The position numbers were made by a program, and so were the translations under genes. From NCBI GenBank assembly GCA_016800925.1, contig JABCPU010000301.1, positions 1 through 64,000 of the forward strand: 64,000 nucleotides of DNA, in the 5' to 3' direction. Under the pieces are notes generated by a model. That model had not been told where the DNA came from. It saw only the letters and a list, made by a program, of their open reading frames with translations, and made no database searches. The stretch comes from Suillus spraguei (Eukaryota; Basidiomycota; Agaricomycetes; Boletales; Suillaceae). The first letter of the stretch is position 1; every line of letters begins with the position of its first letter. This document shows positions 43,140 to 53,813 of the stretch, in pieces.

Positions 43140-44436
43140 CACTTTATTTCTCTTAGTTGTACTCCTGACTCGGACTATGTACAGTTGTACTTATCTGCCT
43201 TGACAATTACATAAGAGCGAAATGCTGGTGGTTGAATATTGAATGATTACTATGGGCAGACATCCAACTCTCAAGATCTCACCAGTTACGACTCGCATTC
43301 TAGAATTAGTATCCATTCTCTCTGCCAAAGACGAAACGGGCCAAGTTTTGGAATTCGATATTAACGTTTCAGAAATTTCAACCTTGCACCGCTGAGCGCT
43401 CACACTCATGACATCAATTCACTTGCCATTTCTCCTGATCGGCTCCTTGCAACTTCCTCAGACGATAGACTGTGTGCCCGTGGAGCACAAAGCAGATAGG
43501 ACAGCAACTCAAACTTGAATACACCGCACTTGTTTTTTTGCGTCGCAATTTATCTCGGTGGAGAACTGCTCACGAGTGGAGACTCTAGTGGGAATTTTCA
43601 TCTCTAGTCCATTGAGAACCCACTGTGACAGCATTCGTGATATACTTCGTGTGTTGCGCAAGATCAAGTTGGACTAAAACCTTTACCATGCGAAGGCCTT
43701 TTCGGACACGAAAACGGTGGGGACAGTATCGGTCATTGTTTTAACATCTGTAGACTGTGATCATATTCGCAGAGTCATTGTGCTCAACCCCTCGTCTCAT
43801 CTTGGATACGAATTGAAGTATGCAACGCTTCGTGGAGCACATCGACCGGATCAACAAATCCTAGCTCGGAGAATTAGTCAATCCCATGTTCGTCTGGTAT
43901 CCTTACTCAGCGCTCACCATCCTCTACCTATCAGGTGTTCCTCCATCGTCAAAGTCAGGTGCGCTCGCAAACAGCATTTGGAGCAAGCGAGGATGATGGA
44001 CTGGTCAAGAGTTCCTGGCTCTTAAAATTGACACCATATCTCGACAACCGCTCACCCGACCACAAGGAGTCCATCAGCATCGCGAAGGAGTTGGAGCATT
44101 CAACTGGCGTAAATGCGCGGGCGCTCGTCAACCTCCATCCGGGGACAAGGTTCCCGAGAGTAATGCTGATGGGCGCCAACCTCCATCCGGGGACAAGGTA
44201 CCCGAGAGTAATGCTGATGGGCGTCAACCCGTCACACCACAAAGGAGGAAGATATCGCCTACTCTTTTTTTGGCATCTTTGGTGTCAACATTCCTATCAT
44301 CCACGGAGAGAAAAAATAAAGGTGCTCGGACAACTCTTGCAGGAGATCATAGCCCATTCGGATGACATCAGAGCCCTTGATCGGGTGACTTCAACAGTTC
44401 TCTGCCAGCCGACATTTCCTCATACAAGGCTCCGTC
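43140..44436. other. No recognised gene; includes a 2 x 48 bp tandem repeat
   Basis: Nothing convincing is coded here. At 44129-44224 two copies of a 48 bp unit (CAACCTCCATCCGGGGACAA..CTGATGGGCG) stand in tandem, differing at very few positions. Because 48 is a multiple of three, frames stay open through it. Confidence 0.5.
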
Positions 44437-44945
44437 ATGTACACTGCCATTTCTATCGGTCTCTGCCCCGCGAAACAATATTGTGACTGGGAGTTGGCCT
44501 CGAAATTGTATATCCCCGAGAATCTCAGCGTTCCTTGTTTTGCCAATGCCAGGTTGCAATGGCTTTGTATTACATTTCCTCTCACAGAACTCAGGCGGAG
44601 GCCTGGTCAAGACAGGGCCAAATGTTTAGCTTATAGGCCCTTGCGGGGGCACACTTATTCAGTTAACTCAATGTCGTTTTTACCGGATGGCACTCACATC
44701 GTCACTGGTTCTTCAGAGAGGACTGTTCGGCTGTGGGATACAGGGACGGGGGAGCCAGTCGGTGAATTCTTTCGGGGGTACACTGATTCAGTTTTGTCGG
44801 TCTCGTTCTCGCCGGACGGCACTCGCATCGTCATTGGTTCAAAGAACAAGCACTGTTCAGCTGTGGGATGCAGGAATGGGGGAGCCAGTCGGTGAGCACT
44901 TGCGGGGGCACACTTCACCAGTTAATTCAGTCTCGTTCCGTGCGC
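44437..44945 (+). pseudogene. WD40-repeat gene fragment
   Basis: Two to three WD40 blades of the type found in fungal NLR-like and HET-E-like proteins. These are RGHTYSVNSMSFLPDGTHIV with TVRLWDTGTGEPVGE (about 44640-44770), SVLSVSFSPDGTRIV (about 44795-44835), and, after a frame change near 44850, TVQLWDAGMGEPVGEH with the start of another blade. No NACHT or P-loop domain was seen upstream. With only a few blades and a frameshift it looks like a decayed remnant, though a short expressed piece cannot be excluded. Confidence 0.65.
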
Positions 44946-45732
44946 TAAGTCAGTATTCTCAGATAAACATCGTACGATCGAGGCCACTACTACCCTGACA
45001 TTGAACACTTGGAACAATTACTTCATTTGCTTTTCGTCCAACTCTACCCATGCACTCTGCGATGCCTCTGAATTAAGGCAGAGAGCATCACATGATGACA
45101 AATGCAGGCCAACCCCCTTTTTTTCTGAATAGTGCTGATAGATCTAAGATGGGCCCAAATGTCAGCTATTATTCTGGGTACCACCCGCTTCTCGAAACTC
45201 ATTTTATAACCTTGCAACTGCATTAGTGATACCCATTGATTTGAGCCGCATGGCACGTGGTCAACACTGGAAAAAATGCCGAGAGTCAGTCTTTTAGGTA
45301 GTAGTACGTAACTAAGTAAGGTACCGATCAGAACCTCGAAAGGACGATTACTATTGGACGATTACATCCTTCATTCCACTCAGCAGACCAACAAATATTT
45401 GCCTTGAGGCTGGCCGTATCTTATAAATGATGGACCCTTCTAATTATCTTACTTCGCTTCACAATGCACAAAGGCAAAGCATCGAGAAATTCCACTGACT
45501 TGGAAGCAACAACTCGGAGTCCTGAAAGCAAGTCCCTCAGTATATTCAACACTGTTATCGGAGATATTGTAGATGTATGCAGGTCCTCCTCTCGATCAGG
45601 ACCGAACTGATCACGTTCCACAGGTACATCTATATGCAAGAATGGCACTGAGCGTGTTGTCCTGTGCAGCCAAAGTATGGTTTCATTTTCTCTCCCACTG
45701 CAGTTACTCAGCAATCATTTGTGCAGATTATT
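44946..45732. other. No recognised gene
   Basis: No supported coding region. A short frame beginning MHKGKASRNSTDLEATTRSP near 45465 has no recognisable family. Confidence 0.4.
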
Positions 45733-45931
45733 CTAGCTCACAACACAGCGGTCTTCACTGGTTCTTCGGATAAGACTGTTCGGCTGTGGGATGCAGGGAC
45801 GAGGGAGCCAGTCGGTGAGCCCTTGCGGGAGCACACTTCATCAGTTTCGTCGGTCTCGTTCTCGCCGGACGGCACTCGCGTCGTCACTGGTTCTACCTTC
45901 AAGGAAGATGTTACGGTAGCGCTGTTCAACA
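45733..45931 (+). pseudogene. Second WD40-repeat fragment
   Basis: The frame reads SSDKTVRLWDAGTREPVGEP, then SVSSVSFSPDGTRVVTGS, one and a half WD40 blades closely similar to those at 44640-44945, and then loses similarity. Probably a piece of the same original gene, separated by about 800 bp of unrelated sequence. Confidence 0.65.
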
Positions 45932-47194
45932 ACCCCCATCCAATATCTGTTTCGTTTATTGCATCTCATTTCTGCGAGATCTCAGCTACCCTCATTTACC
46001 TGTTATTTCTACAGTCGTATCATGATGTCGCTATCGGCCCAGTACCTAGTGACCAGTTCTTTATCCTTCTTCCGCCGCTCCCGCATTTGCCTGATATTTG
46101 CTGTTTCTTGGACCTTACAATGAATATCATCGTCAGCTGTAGAACTACGCTACTACTAATATTGTTTGAACCTCCAGAATTCAGAATTTGATCCTGTTGA
46201 ACGCACCCAAGGGCTCTCTATTACAGGTTAAATAGTCTCAAAGAGCTTTCAGATTATGTGAAGTTCTGAGTGGTAATAGTTTCCCATAGAAGGCAGACAA
46301 ATGTATGGTTCCTTCTGAATTTGATGGGGAGGTAAGGGGCCCCAGAAACCATTTGCAAAGTTCTGCCCAATGAGAACGTCTGGAGCAACAGCAGCATGCT
46401 AGGCAGCTGTGGTGACCTTCAAGCGCCGCAGAAAAAATGTTTCTTCTCTGATTTCGCTCCCTTCAAACACAGAACCCATAGTGTCTGTTCATAATTGCGG
46501 TTTCGCTGACTGAATCCAATTGATGGTCGGAGATATCAACTATGACGGAAAAAACGGGAGAAATGAGGGATTGGAGGAGATATGGGTATGGACTCTGAAG
46601 CGTCGCAGAACTACATTGAATGCCCTAGCAAAGAAAAGCCAACAACGTCGACGAGCTCACTATGGCTTGTTGAGCTCAAAACTGGCGAAGTTTGCGGAAC
46701 ATCAACAATGTGGCTTGTTCGGACGAACGAAGTAGGGATTCTCGCGGAGCACGCACAGCACTGTATGTCGCAGACTGAACAAAATGTAGAATATGGCAAC
46801 TGGAAGACAATGAGTAAGTGGCTAAATGCTAACTTGAATAACGAGTTTCTTCGGTTGAAGGGGTTGGAGTTTTGACTGTAGTCTTGATTGTCTTTTGCCG
46901 GGAAGTGTAGATAAGGATATCCGGGTGAAAGAGTGAGATAATCGTCGATAGCAAGCAAAGACGAAATGAATGCGCACGAGATATGTAATATGTTCAAGGC
47001 TAGGATAGGAATTGTATAAACGCATCACAAACACTATTTGCATGCATCTACACCATGCCTACCCTCCATTTCCTTCTATTATCGAGACTAGAGAGAAAAC
47101 ACATTTTAGCTCCCACATCGAGAAGGGTATGAAATCGAAAAATCGAAAAGGAGAACGACACTGTTAACAAAAAAATTTCCATAACAAACAGATA
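45932..47194. other. No recognised gene
   Basis: Short frames only. One on the plus strand near 46582-46875 (SSLWLVELKTGEVCGTSTMW) has no family I recognise. The last part is probably the 3' untranslated region of the TFIIIA-like gene. Confidence 0.4.
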
Positions 47195-48837
47195 TCAAGA
47201 CCTCTGGGCGCCGCTTCTGTGCAATCTTACCCAAGAGTCTACTTTGCTCTTGTCCCCAACGAGTCCATGCTCGGCCTTCAAATGCCGACGAAGATCATAT
47301 GCGCGAGTTAAGATGTGATCGCAGTGCGCTGAAGAGCCAGAAAGCGGAGTCTCTGGAGGTAATAACAGTAGGTCCTCGACATTGGGGTATGGACATTGTA
47401 TGGTTTTTGACGTTGGTATACGAGTGCGGAGGGAGTAAGCATGTCCGGTAATGCGATCAATGCTCAAGTGCGCTGCCGGTTCGTTGTCGGGACAATCAGT
47501 ATCGGCGTCTGTAGATGTGGCGCCGTCTGACTCAGACGGATCTGTAACAGATTGATCGCTCTTCGTGCTATGGATCTTGGCCAGATGCCTTTCGAGGAGC
47601 TTTTTGTAGCCAAAGGCGCTGGAGCAATGTTGATGTGGACAGACATGATTTCTGTGGCCGAGATGAATCACATTGTTGTGTGTCGTAAGGGCTTTCATCT
47701 GTGCGTGGCATTAGAATTGATTGAGAAGAAACATCCGTCAACGATCATACAGATTTGAATTCTTTCCCGCACTTGTCGCATTTCCAGTCTCTGCCCACTT
47801 CTCCACCGCGTCTACGTTTGCGGGGCCAGTCGGTTGCTTCTGATGGTTCTACATTTGCTAGAATGGCTTCTAACTCTTGTTGTTCGTGTAATTTCTGATG
47901 AGCGCGCAGATTATGTTGGGAAGCGAAGGTGCGTCTGTTGCATGAGGGATGCATGCACGTCGGAGGATGGGCCTCACGTATATGAGCCTGGAGGGACGTC
48001 CATGTCGGGTAATATGCAGGGTCAGTGTTGGACGAAGGTAAACAGTTTGGGTGTGCACACGTGTAGCGCTTATCTGAATAAATGATAAATTATCAGGGAC
48101 ATGGACATGAATGTGTACGAACCGTCATGAGTCTTGACGTGACTCTTAAGTTTTTGGTTCGTATCGAACGATTTGGTGCACCCTGGGTGTGTGCACATGT
48201 AAGGTTTCGTACCCGGGGGCGCGTGTGCTTGGCAGGTATGAGATCGCAACTGATGGTGCTTGGCAAACACTTCGTCGCAGCCCTCTACAGCGCACTGAGA
48301 AGACACAATTAGTGGTGATGACATGGATAGTGGAGATGGCACCTACAGCATACGATTTGGCACCACTATGCGTATTCTCGTGTACATGGAGGTGTTGGAG
48401 GGTCCAGAACCGTTTCTGACAGGTTGCCGACTCTGTACATACATAAGGGCGTTCTGACTCGGGAAGATGGCTTTTTGCGTGTGCTTCAAGGTGAGATTCG
48501 CGCAGATAAGACTTTTGACAAGTCGTGCAGACGTAGGGACGCTGTTTGAGCTGATAAACATGCAGTGGGCGTAAAGTGGCACACTAGACGACGTCACCTC
48601 TCCTGTATGGGACCTTATGTGTTCTGCTAGCCTACAGGCTTTGGAATAGGACTTTGTGCATCCAGAATACGGGCAAGGATGGCGGGCTTTCTTTGAGGAA
48701 GGCTCTGGAGTGTCGCGGATGGCGAGATTTGCAGTTGAAGTCGATGACTCGGGTTGTGGACTCGCAGAGATGTGTAAAACATATCTAGCGGCCTTACGTT
48801 TCCCAAGAACTGTCGTCGATGACAACGAGAAGGACAT
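47195..48837 (-). CDS. TFIIIA-like C2H2 zinc-finger protein (480 aa)
   Basis: TFIIIA binds the internal control region of 5S rRNA genes (and 5S RNA) and recruits RNA polymerase III factors. Five exons in perfect phase: 48837-48598, 48550-48347, 48294-48123, 48073-47751, 47698-47195. About 55 residues of Ser/Pro-rich leader precede nine C2H2 fingers in series, the first being CPYSGCTKSYSKACRLAEH and the ninth CPHQHCSSAFGYKKLLERH. A basic RKRRRGG patch lies before finger eight. A degenerate tenth finger (AHCDHILTRAYDLRRHLKAEH region) lies near the C-terminus. Nine fingers with TFIIIA-like CxxxxC spacing support the assignment; a general C2H2 regulator is the alternative. An in-frame ATG at 48861 would add eight residues; 48837 is preferred. 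It is transcribed divergently from the glycosyltransferase gene, with ~150 bp between the starts. Confidence 0.85.
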
Positions 48838-48990
48838 TTTGATTAACCCGCTGATAAGCACAGCAAGTTCACATGGAAGTGGAGTAGAAGTTGCGGAACC
48901 CTCAATATACCTTGGCTTATATTTTTACCCATCGGGGTTTGTTCGCACTTCGCAGTCAGCTTCTTCCTGCCCGCTCAACATTCATTGCTC
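48838..48990. promoter_or_regulatory. Shared divergent promoter region, TFIIIA-like and GT61 genes
   Basis: Only about 150 bp separate the two divergent start codons, so both promoters must lie here or overlap the 5' coding ends. No clear TATA box was seen. The inference rests on gene layout only. Confidence 0.5.
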
Positions 48991-50646
48991 ATGCATAGCC
49001 TGTCGGCGCCAACACGAAGAGAGGGCATTCTACTCATTCTCGTCTTCTTTTCATTGTTATTTGTCTCAAGATATAATACAACCGGGATCAGATTCTGGGA
49101 TGTCGATAGGTCAGGCGCATCGCCGGCACATCCTTCGGAGCCTTGGAGGACACGAATGACATGGTCAAATGGACGCGTTCCAAACACTCGTGTAGTATCT
49201 CACGTCCCTGGTACGTTCTTGCTTCGAGTCCCTTGAATTGTCCCAGGCTGAATAGTTCCCTATAGGATGGACTATTTTTGATAACCTCTTTGTCTTCAAC
49301 GGGACTGTTTTTGTCGTGACGGATTTCCCATCAAGTATTCCTAACCGCCTTACCATCACTTCTACCGCTGTGGATATATTCAATGGCGAAGACGCTGTAA
49401 ATAGTCGAACGCCGGGGAACCGCGAGATGCGAGTTGTCTCGACTGATCAAGCTCAAAGACTATTCGGTTCAAGCGCCGAGTTGATGGATGGCGTAACAGT
49501 AAGTAATTAGAACCATTTGAGTTGCGCTTTGCTCAACCTCGGATAATGCGGCAGTGGCTCGTAAACGATCCTCCTCAGTTGTAAGTGTCAGGGGCTAGCA
49601 ACCAACTGAAACTCATTTGGAATGCCAGTGTCACGCACTATTATCATTGGGCAGCTGAACTCTTTTTTGGGTTCTGGCGGACGTATTCCTCGTTGGACAC
49701 TAGCATCGATGAAATGGGGAAATCTACACTTCCTGCTCTACGTCGGATATTCTTTGCCCATGTGGATGCAGACCACTGGAGAGATTATGCTCTGATGAAC
49801 CAATGGATCTTGCGCAGCGCCTTCCCCTCTCTGACGACAGAATACTCTTACGACTGGGAAGATCGCGCAGCTATGGGTCGGCCAATAATGCTAGACCGCG
49901 TAATCTTCACTGACCGGGCTGCCGCCATGCAAGGTAAACATTTCACAAGTACCGGGCGAACAGCATCAGAGCCATCTGTTTTACCTGGGAGTGAGCATTG
50001 GTGGAGTACGATTCGCGCAAACGTTGTCCGCGTTTGTGGGCTGGACCCGAATGTGGTGGGTGATATGGAACAGACGCCTGTTATCACGTACATATCGCGT
50101 CAAGAGTGGGGGCGTCGTATGCTCATACAGGAGGATCATGAGCGTCTTGTGGAGGAGCTTTATAAGCTTCGAGATTCATTTGGGTACGAAGTGAACGTTG
50201 TGAGCATGGACAAACTTTCTCGAGCAGAGCAGTTCGCTCTCGCGGCGAGAACCACGGTTTGTACTAGTTTTTATCTTTTGGTGAGGTATGACTGACGATG
50301 GTGTTGTGTAGATCATGATGGGTGTCCATGGTAACGGACTCACGTCGCTACTTTGGATGAGGCCATCACCTCGGGCTACGGTAATGGAATTTTTCTTCCA
50401 GGAGGTTTTGCACGAGATTATGAGTACACCACACGGGCTCTTGGCATGGTACATTACGGGTTTTGGGGTGACCAGTGAGTGCGTTTGTTTGTCGGGGCAG
50501 TATCATATCTGAGATAAATGCGCAGGTACTTTACAAGTCCTGAAACTCCGGAACAGGCGTATCCTCCAGGTTTCCAGGGAACGAGCATTCCTATTGATGG
50601 AGCTGTTGTTGCGAGATTGTGTCACGAGAGGCTTTTGCTCCAGTGA
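48991..50646 (+). CDS. Glycosyltransferase family 61 (DUF563) protein, type II membrane (464 aa)
   Basis: Family 61 enzymes transfer sugars in the secretory pathway (EOGT and plant xylosyltransferase relatives). Six exons in phase: 48991-49210, 49266-49498, 49555-49580, 49629-50256, 50312-50478, 50526-50646. A short cytoplasmic N-terminus (HSLSAPTRREG) is followed by a membrane anchor (ILLILVFFSLLFVSRY, about residues 12-28). The core has the family's HYYHWAAELFFGFWR and, near the C-terminus, MMGVHGNGLTSLLWM. The exon 5 donor was placed at GTGCGTTTG because only that keeps YFTSPETPEQ and PGFQGTSIP in frame. The 26-base third exon is unusually small. Donor and acceptor sugars are unknown. Confidence 0.82.
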
Positions 50647-51340
50647 AATTCACTGAGCTGGTCTTTGATGAGATAGAAAATAGATCGAGTTTGATCTGCT
50701 CGAAGTGGAGTACGCTAGGCTGCTTGGTTATAACTTATGTATATGAGACTTGGACATTTGTAAGGGGTACCAGTGGTTGGAGTATTTTGCTATTAAAACA
50801 TTGGAAAGAGTCCAAACTCCTTCGATACGCCTGATTCATATCTTCGGTTACGACGCTGCGTTGAAGAACGATTAGTGGGTCACCTAAGAGCCAGCCGACC
50901 GGTAAGTAAGGCGGTGACATCGGCAGCCCAAATGGAGGACAAGAATTGAGCACGCCGTCGATAATCAAATTGGCCGTGATACATAATAGTGTTGGGCTTC
51001 AAACAATGACGTAGAAGCTTACGCAACTCCGTCTAGGCACCGTACATGACTATAAATGGGCTCACGATATCACTCACTCATCATACGCTCTTCCACGTTA
51101 CTGTTTGTCTGTTAGTGTTGCCGTCGCTGTGACGACCTTGTGTGATATCCCTTCTACCTCCGACGTCTTGGGATGATGAAGGGGTTGGAATGAGAAAGTA
51201 ATCTCGTTTGAATTCTTTCTTCTTCCAAGTCATGTAATGTCTTCAATCGATAATATTACTTGTCAAAGTGTTTCATGACACGATTGCATGGAAAATTCTG
51301 CGTTACACAACCTTGTAAATGACATTGCCATGTTATAACA
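50647..51340. other. Intergenic region between GT61 and oxidoreductase genes
   Basis: No gene recognised. A TATAAAT box at 51051-51057 followed by a pyrimidine-rich, ATG-free stretch (51070-51150) resembles a fungal core promoter and start region but has no reading frame behind it. Since the two flanking genes converge, both 3' ends should lie here. Confidence 0.4.
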
Positions 51341-53094
51341 TTAATCATCATTCAACGCTTCCAGTAAATTCTCCGCCTTCGCCTTCTTCCACCTCTTCTC
51401 ACTAACTCTCATAATATCCGGGAACCACTCCCCAAGCTTGCCCTCCAATTCGCGTCCCAACACCATATCTGCCAAGGCCTTCCCACTTAACCATGCATGC
51501 ACCATCCCCTCACCCGAATACCCCGCTGCAATCCACTCCCCAGGAGTAGCACCCACGTGCATCCCCTCACCTTTCTCACTTTTCACAGCCGAACTCAACG
51601 GTGGCTCGCTCCTTCCAGATATCACACACGGCAAACGGCCAACCCAGGGTATCAAATCCACCGAAATACCCAAAATCCCACTCCACAACGCCTTAACACG
51701 CCCTTCTGCCCACTCTCCCTCCAAGGGCACGCCTTCCCGCCCCCAATTATTCTCTCCAAAATATCTAGGAAGCACACCGGATAAATGCGTCCCAATACGT
51801 GTGCTATACGTCGTATCATCCGTATTTCCCATCGCTTCGTATCCCTCGTCACCGTCTTGTGCGAATCCACCGCCTAGCATGAACTCATATTCTCCTGTAG
51901 GGAGTTGGGTGAGGTAGTCATAGCCCATTGGTCGCGTATAGAAAACGAAGGAGCGATGGGAGGTGGGGTTGGAATCGGGGATAGGGAGGGATTGCCCAGG
52001 GCGTTGGGCTGACATGTTACCTCGGAAGGGAATGATTTTACCGCGAAGCTTCTCGAGGAGGGTTGCTGCCCAGCCGTTCGTTGCGTGGATGACGTGTGGG
52101 GTTGTGATAATCCCGCGAGGGGTGGAGAGGGTGTAGTAGGGATTAGAACCTGTTGGAGATGAGATGGAGGTGCATGGGGTGTTGGTACAGAGTGAGAAGC
52201 TATGGGGTGGTATGTTAGTTTGATTGGTTTCAGTGGCAACAGGTTATTCACCGGTCGGGGTATCGTGATAGAAGCTTTGCGAGGATTCCGGTCACAAATT
52301 GGTATGGATGGATTGCGCCCGCGCTGGAAGATATACAGCCGACTGTATCAGATGCTAGGCGGTATTTCTGGCTCGAGGCATAAATTTCTCTTTTAAGACC
52401 GAGTCGTAAAGCGTACCTCGATGGCCTCTTTTGCTTCGTACACCTCATGGTGCTCAGCATCGAAGGGAAGGTCTGCTTTATACGTTTGAATCTTTGTCTT
52501 CGCCTTCTCGAACATGTTCGAGTTATAAAATACATCTAAAGAGTCTACCTCCCGCCACTGAGATTCTGCAAGAATGCCTTCCTGCTCTGCGACGCTTCGT
52601 AGCTCTTCGAGATGTGCTAACCTCAATTTAATCATCTTTTGGGCCACGGCTTGTCCGTGATCGCGTTTGAGCGAGATATAGTCGTGATAAAGAGGCGGTG
52701 TGATATGCCCGCCATTTCTACCAAGGATGTTAGTCCACTGGTTATGGAAGAGCCGATATGATACTTACCTCCCAGACGCCCCAGAACACGCATCTCTTGC
52801 TTCTAACATAACCACACTAACATCATGCCCCTCAGCACTTGCATCATCTAAAAGCCTCCTTACAACCGACGTCCCAGTAATACCCGAGCCAACAACGACA
52901 AAGTCAGCATGTGTCGGGAGCTTGGAAACGTGAGTGGCGATAGGGGAGGGTGGGTAGCACCAGAATGAGCGGCTGGGATTTGGAAGTGGGAGCCCTGGAG
53001 AGCCTTGGATGCGTGCTTGGAGGGTTTGGAAGGTGTGGAGGTTGTCGAGGAATTCGGTTAGTGCTAGGCGAACGAGGGACAGTGTATTACCCAT
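51341..53094 (-). CDS. FAD-dependent oxidoreductase, DAO family (533 aa)
   Basis: DAO-family flavoenzymes oxidise amino acids, amines or related compounds, often releasing H2O2. Four exons in phase: 53094-52769, 52717-52417, 52367-52252, 52199-51341. An N-terminal extension of about 63 residues precedes the FAD-binding Rossmann motif DFVVVGSGITGTSVVRRLL (GxGxxG at residues 69-74), which continues to LEARDACSGASGRNGGHITP across the first intron. Middle motifs are AGAIHPYQFVTGIL and VIHATNGWAA. The C-terminal part has LIPWVGRLP and AAGYSGEGMVHAWLSGKALA, the usual second flavin-contact segment. The frame is intact. The exact substrate cannot be assigned. Confidence 0.87.
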
Positions 53095-53813
53095 GATTGT
53101 GGGAAGGAAGGAACCAACTCGGATGCGATTGTAGCGGTTGAACCATTGTACTGATTAATGTTTCCTTGAAGTTCTGTCCCCACACAATACTTACTGTGTC
53201 GCTTTATAGAATCAACATGCCCTCGTAGCGTTTTCTATGAGAAATATTCTCTGTGTTTAGAACGCTTGAGTCCCATGAGCTTGAAGGGGTTAGCCTCTTT
53301 GCAGATTCAGGAAAATGCTCAGTTGAAGGTGTGCCGGTACTAACATAGTGTCATTTCAAGTTTTGTACTGACACTTCACTTCTGTCCTCCTTCGTCTGTG
53401 ACATGTCCATGAGGCTAATTCAAGTGCGAAAAGCAATCGAAATGTTGAACATTGAATATCGAATCTTGGAGCTCACGGCAATCAGGTAGTTTAGTGTTGA
53501 AGGACTATTTCTGAAAACATACCTGCCACCTTAGACACAATGCCCGAGTGCGACCATCGTCAGATAGACTATTCAAGGCAATTACTCTGCCAGGTCATCA
53601 ATGGTTTTACATGGTGAGTACTCCCCGTCGAATTCAAATGTACACTGATGCGAGCCTCGCGCGTGATACTTCTTGGCTACGATGCGTCAATTAATCATTA
53701 GTATCCACCGACCACCAAATGTTAATCACCGCCCCGGTCGAGGCCCCAAAGAAGACTCGGCGGTCATGTGCTAGGGCAAATTTGAATCTTTGAACCCTGT
53801 AACTATCGATAAA
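53095..53813. other. Intergenic region upstream of duplicated segment B
   Basis: No gene or clear repeat recognised. It should contain the promoter of the oxidoreductase gene (start at 53094, minus). Confidence 0.4.

Noticed and set aside
47552..47758. Plus-strand frames opposite the TFIIIA-like gene (also 48082-48419 and 48656-49159)
   Set aside because: They are shadows of the zinc-finger exons; the minus-strand reading has nine C2H2 fingers and perfect splice phase.
51438..51917. Plus-strand open frame of ~160 codons
   Set aside because: It is the antisense of the last oxidoreductase exon, Pro/Ser-rich, with no recognisable domain.
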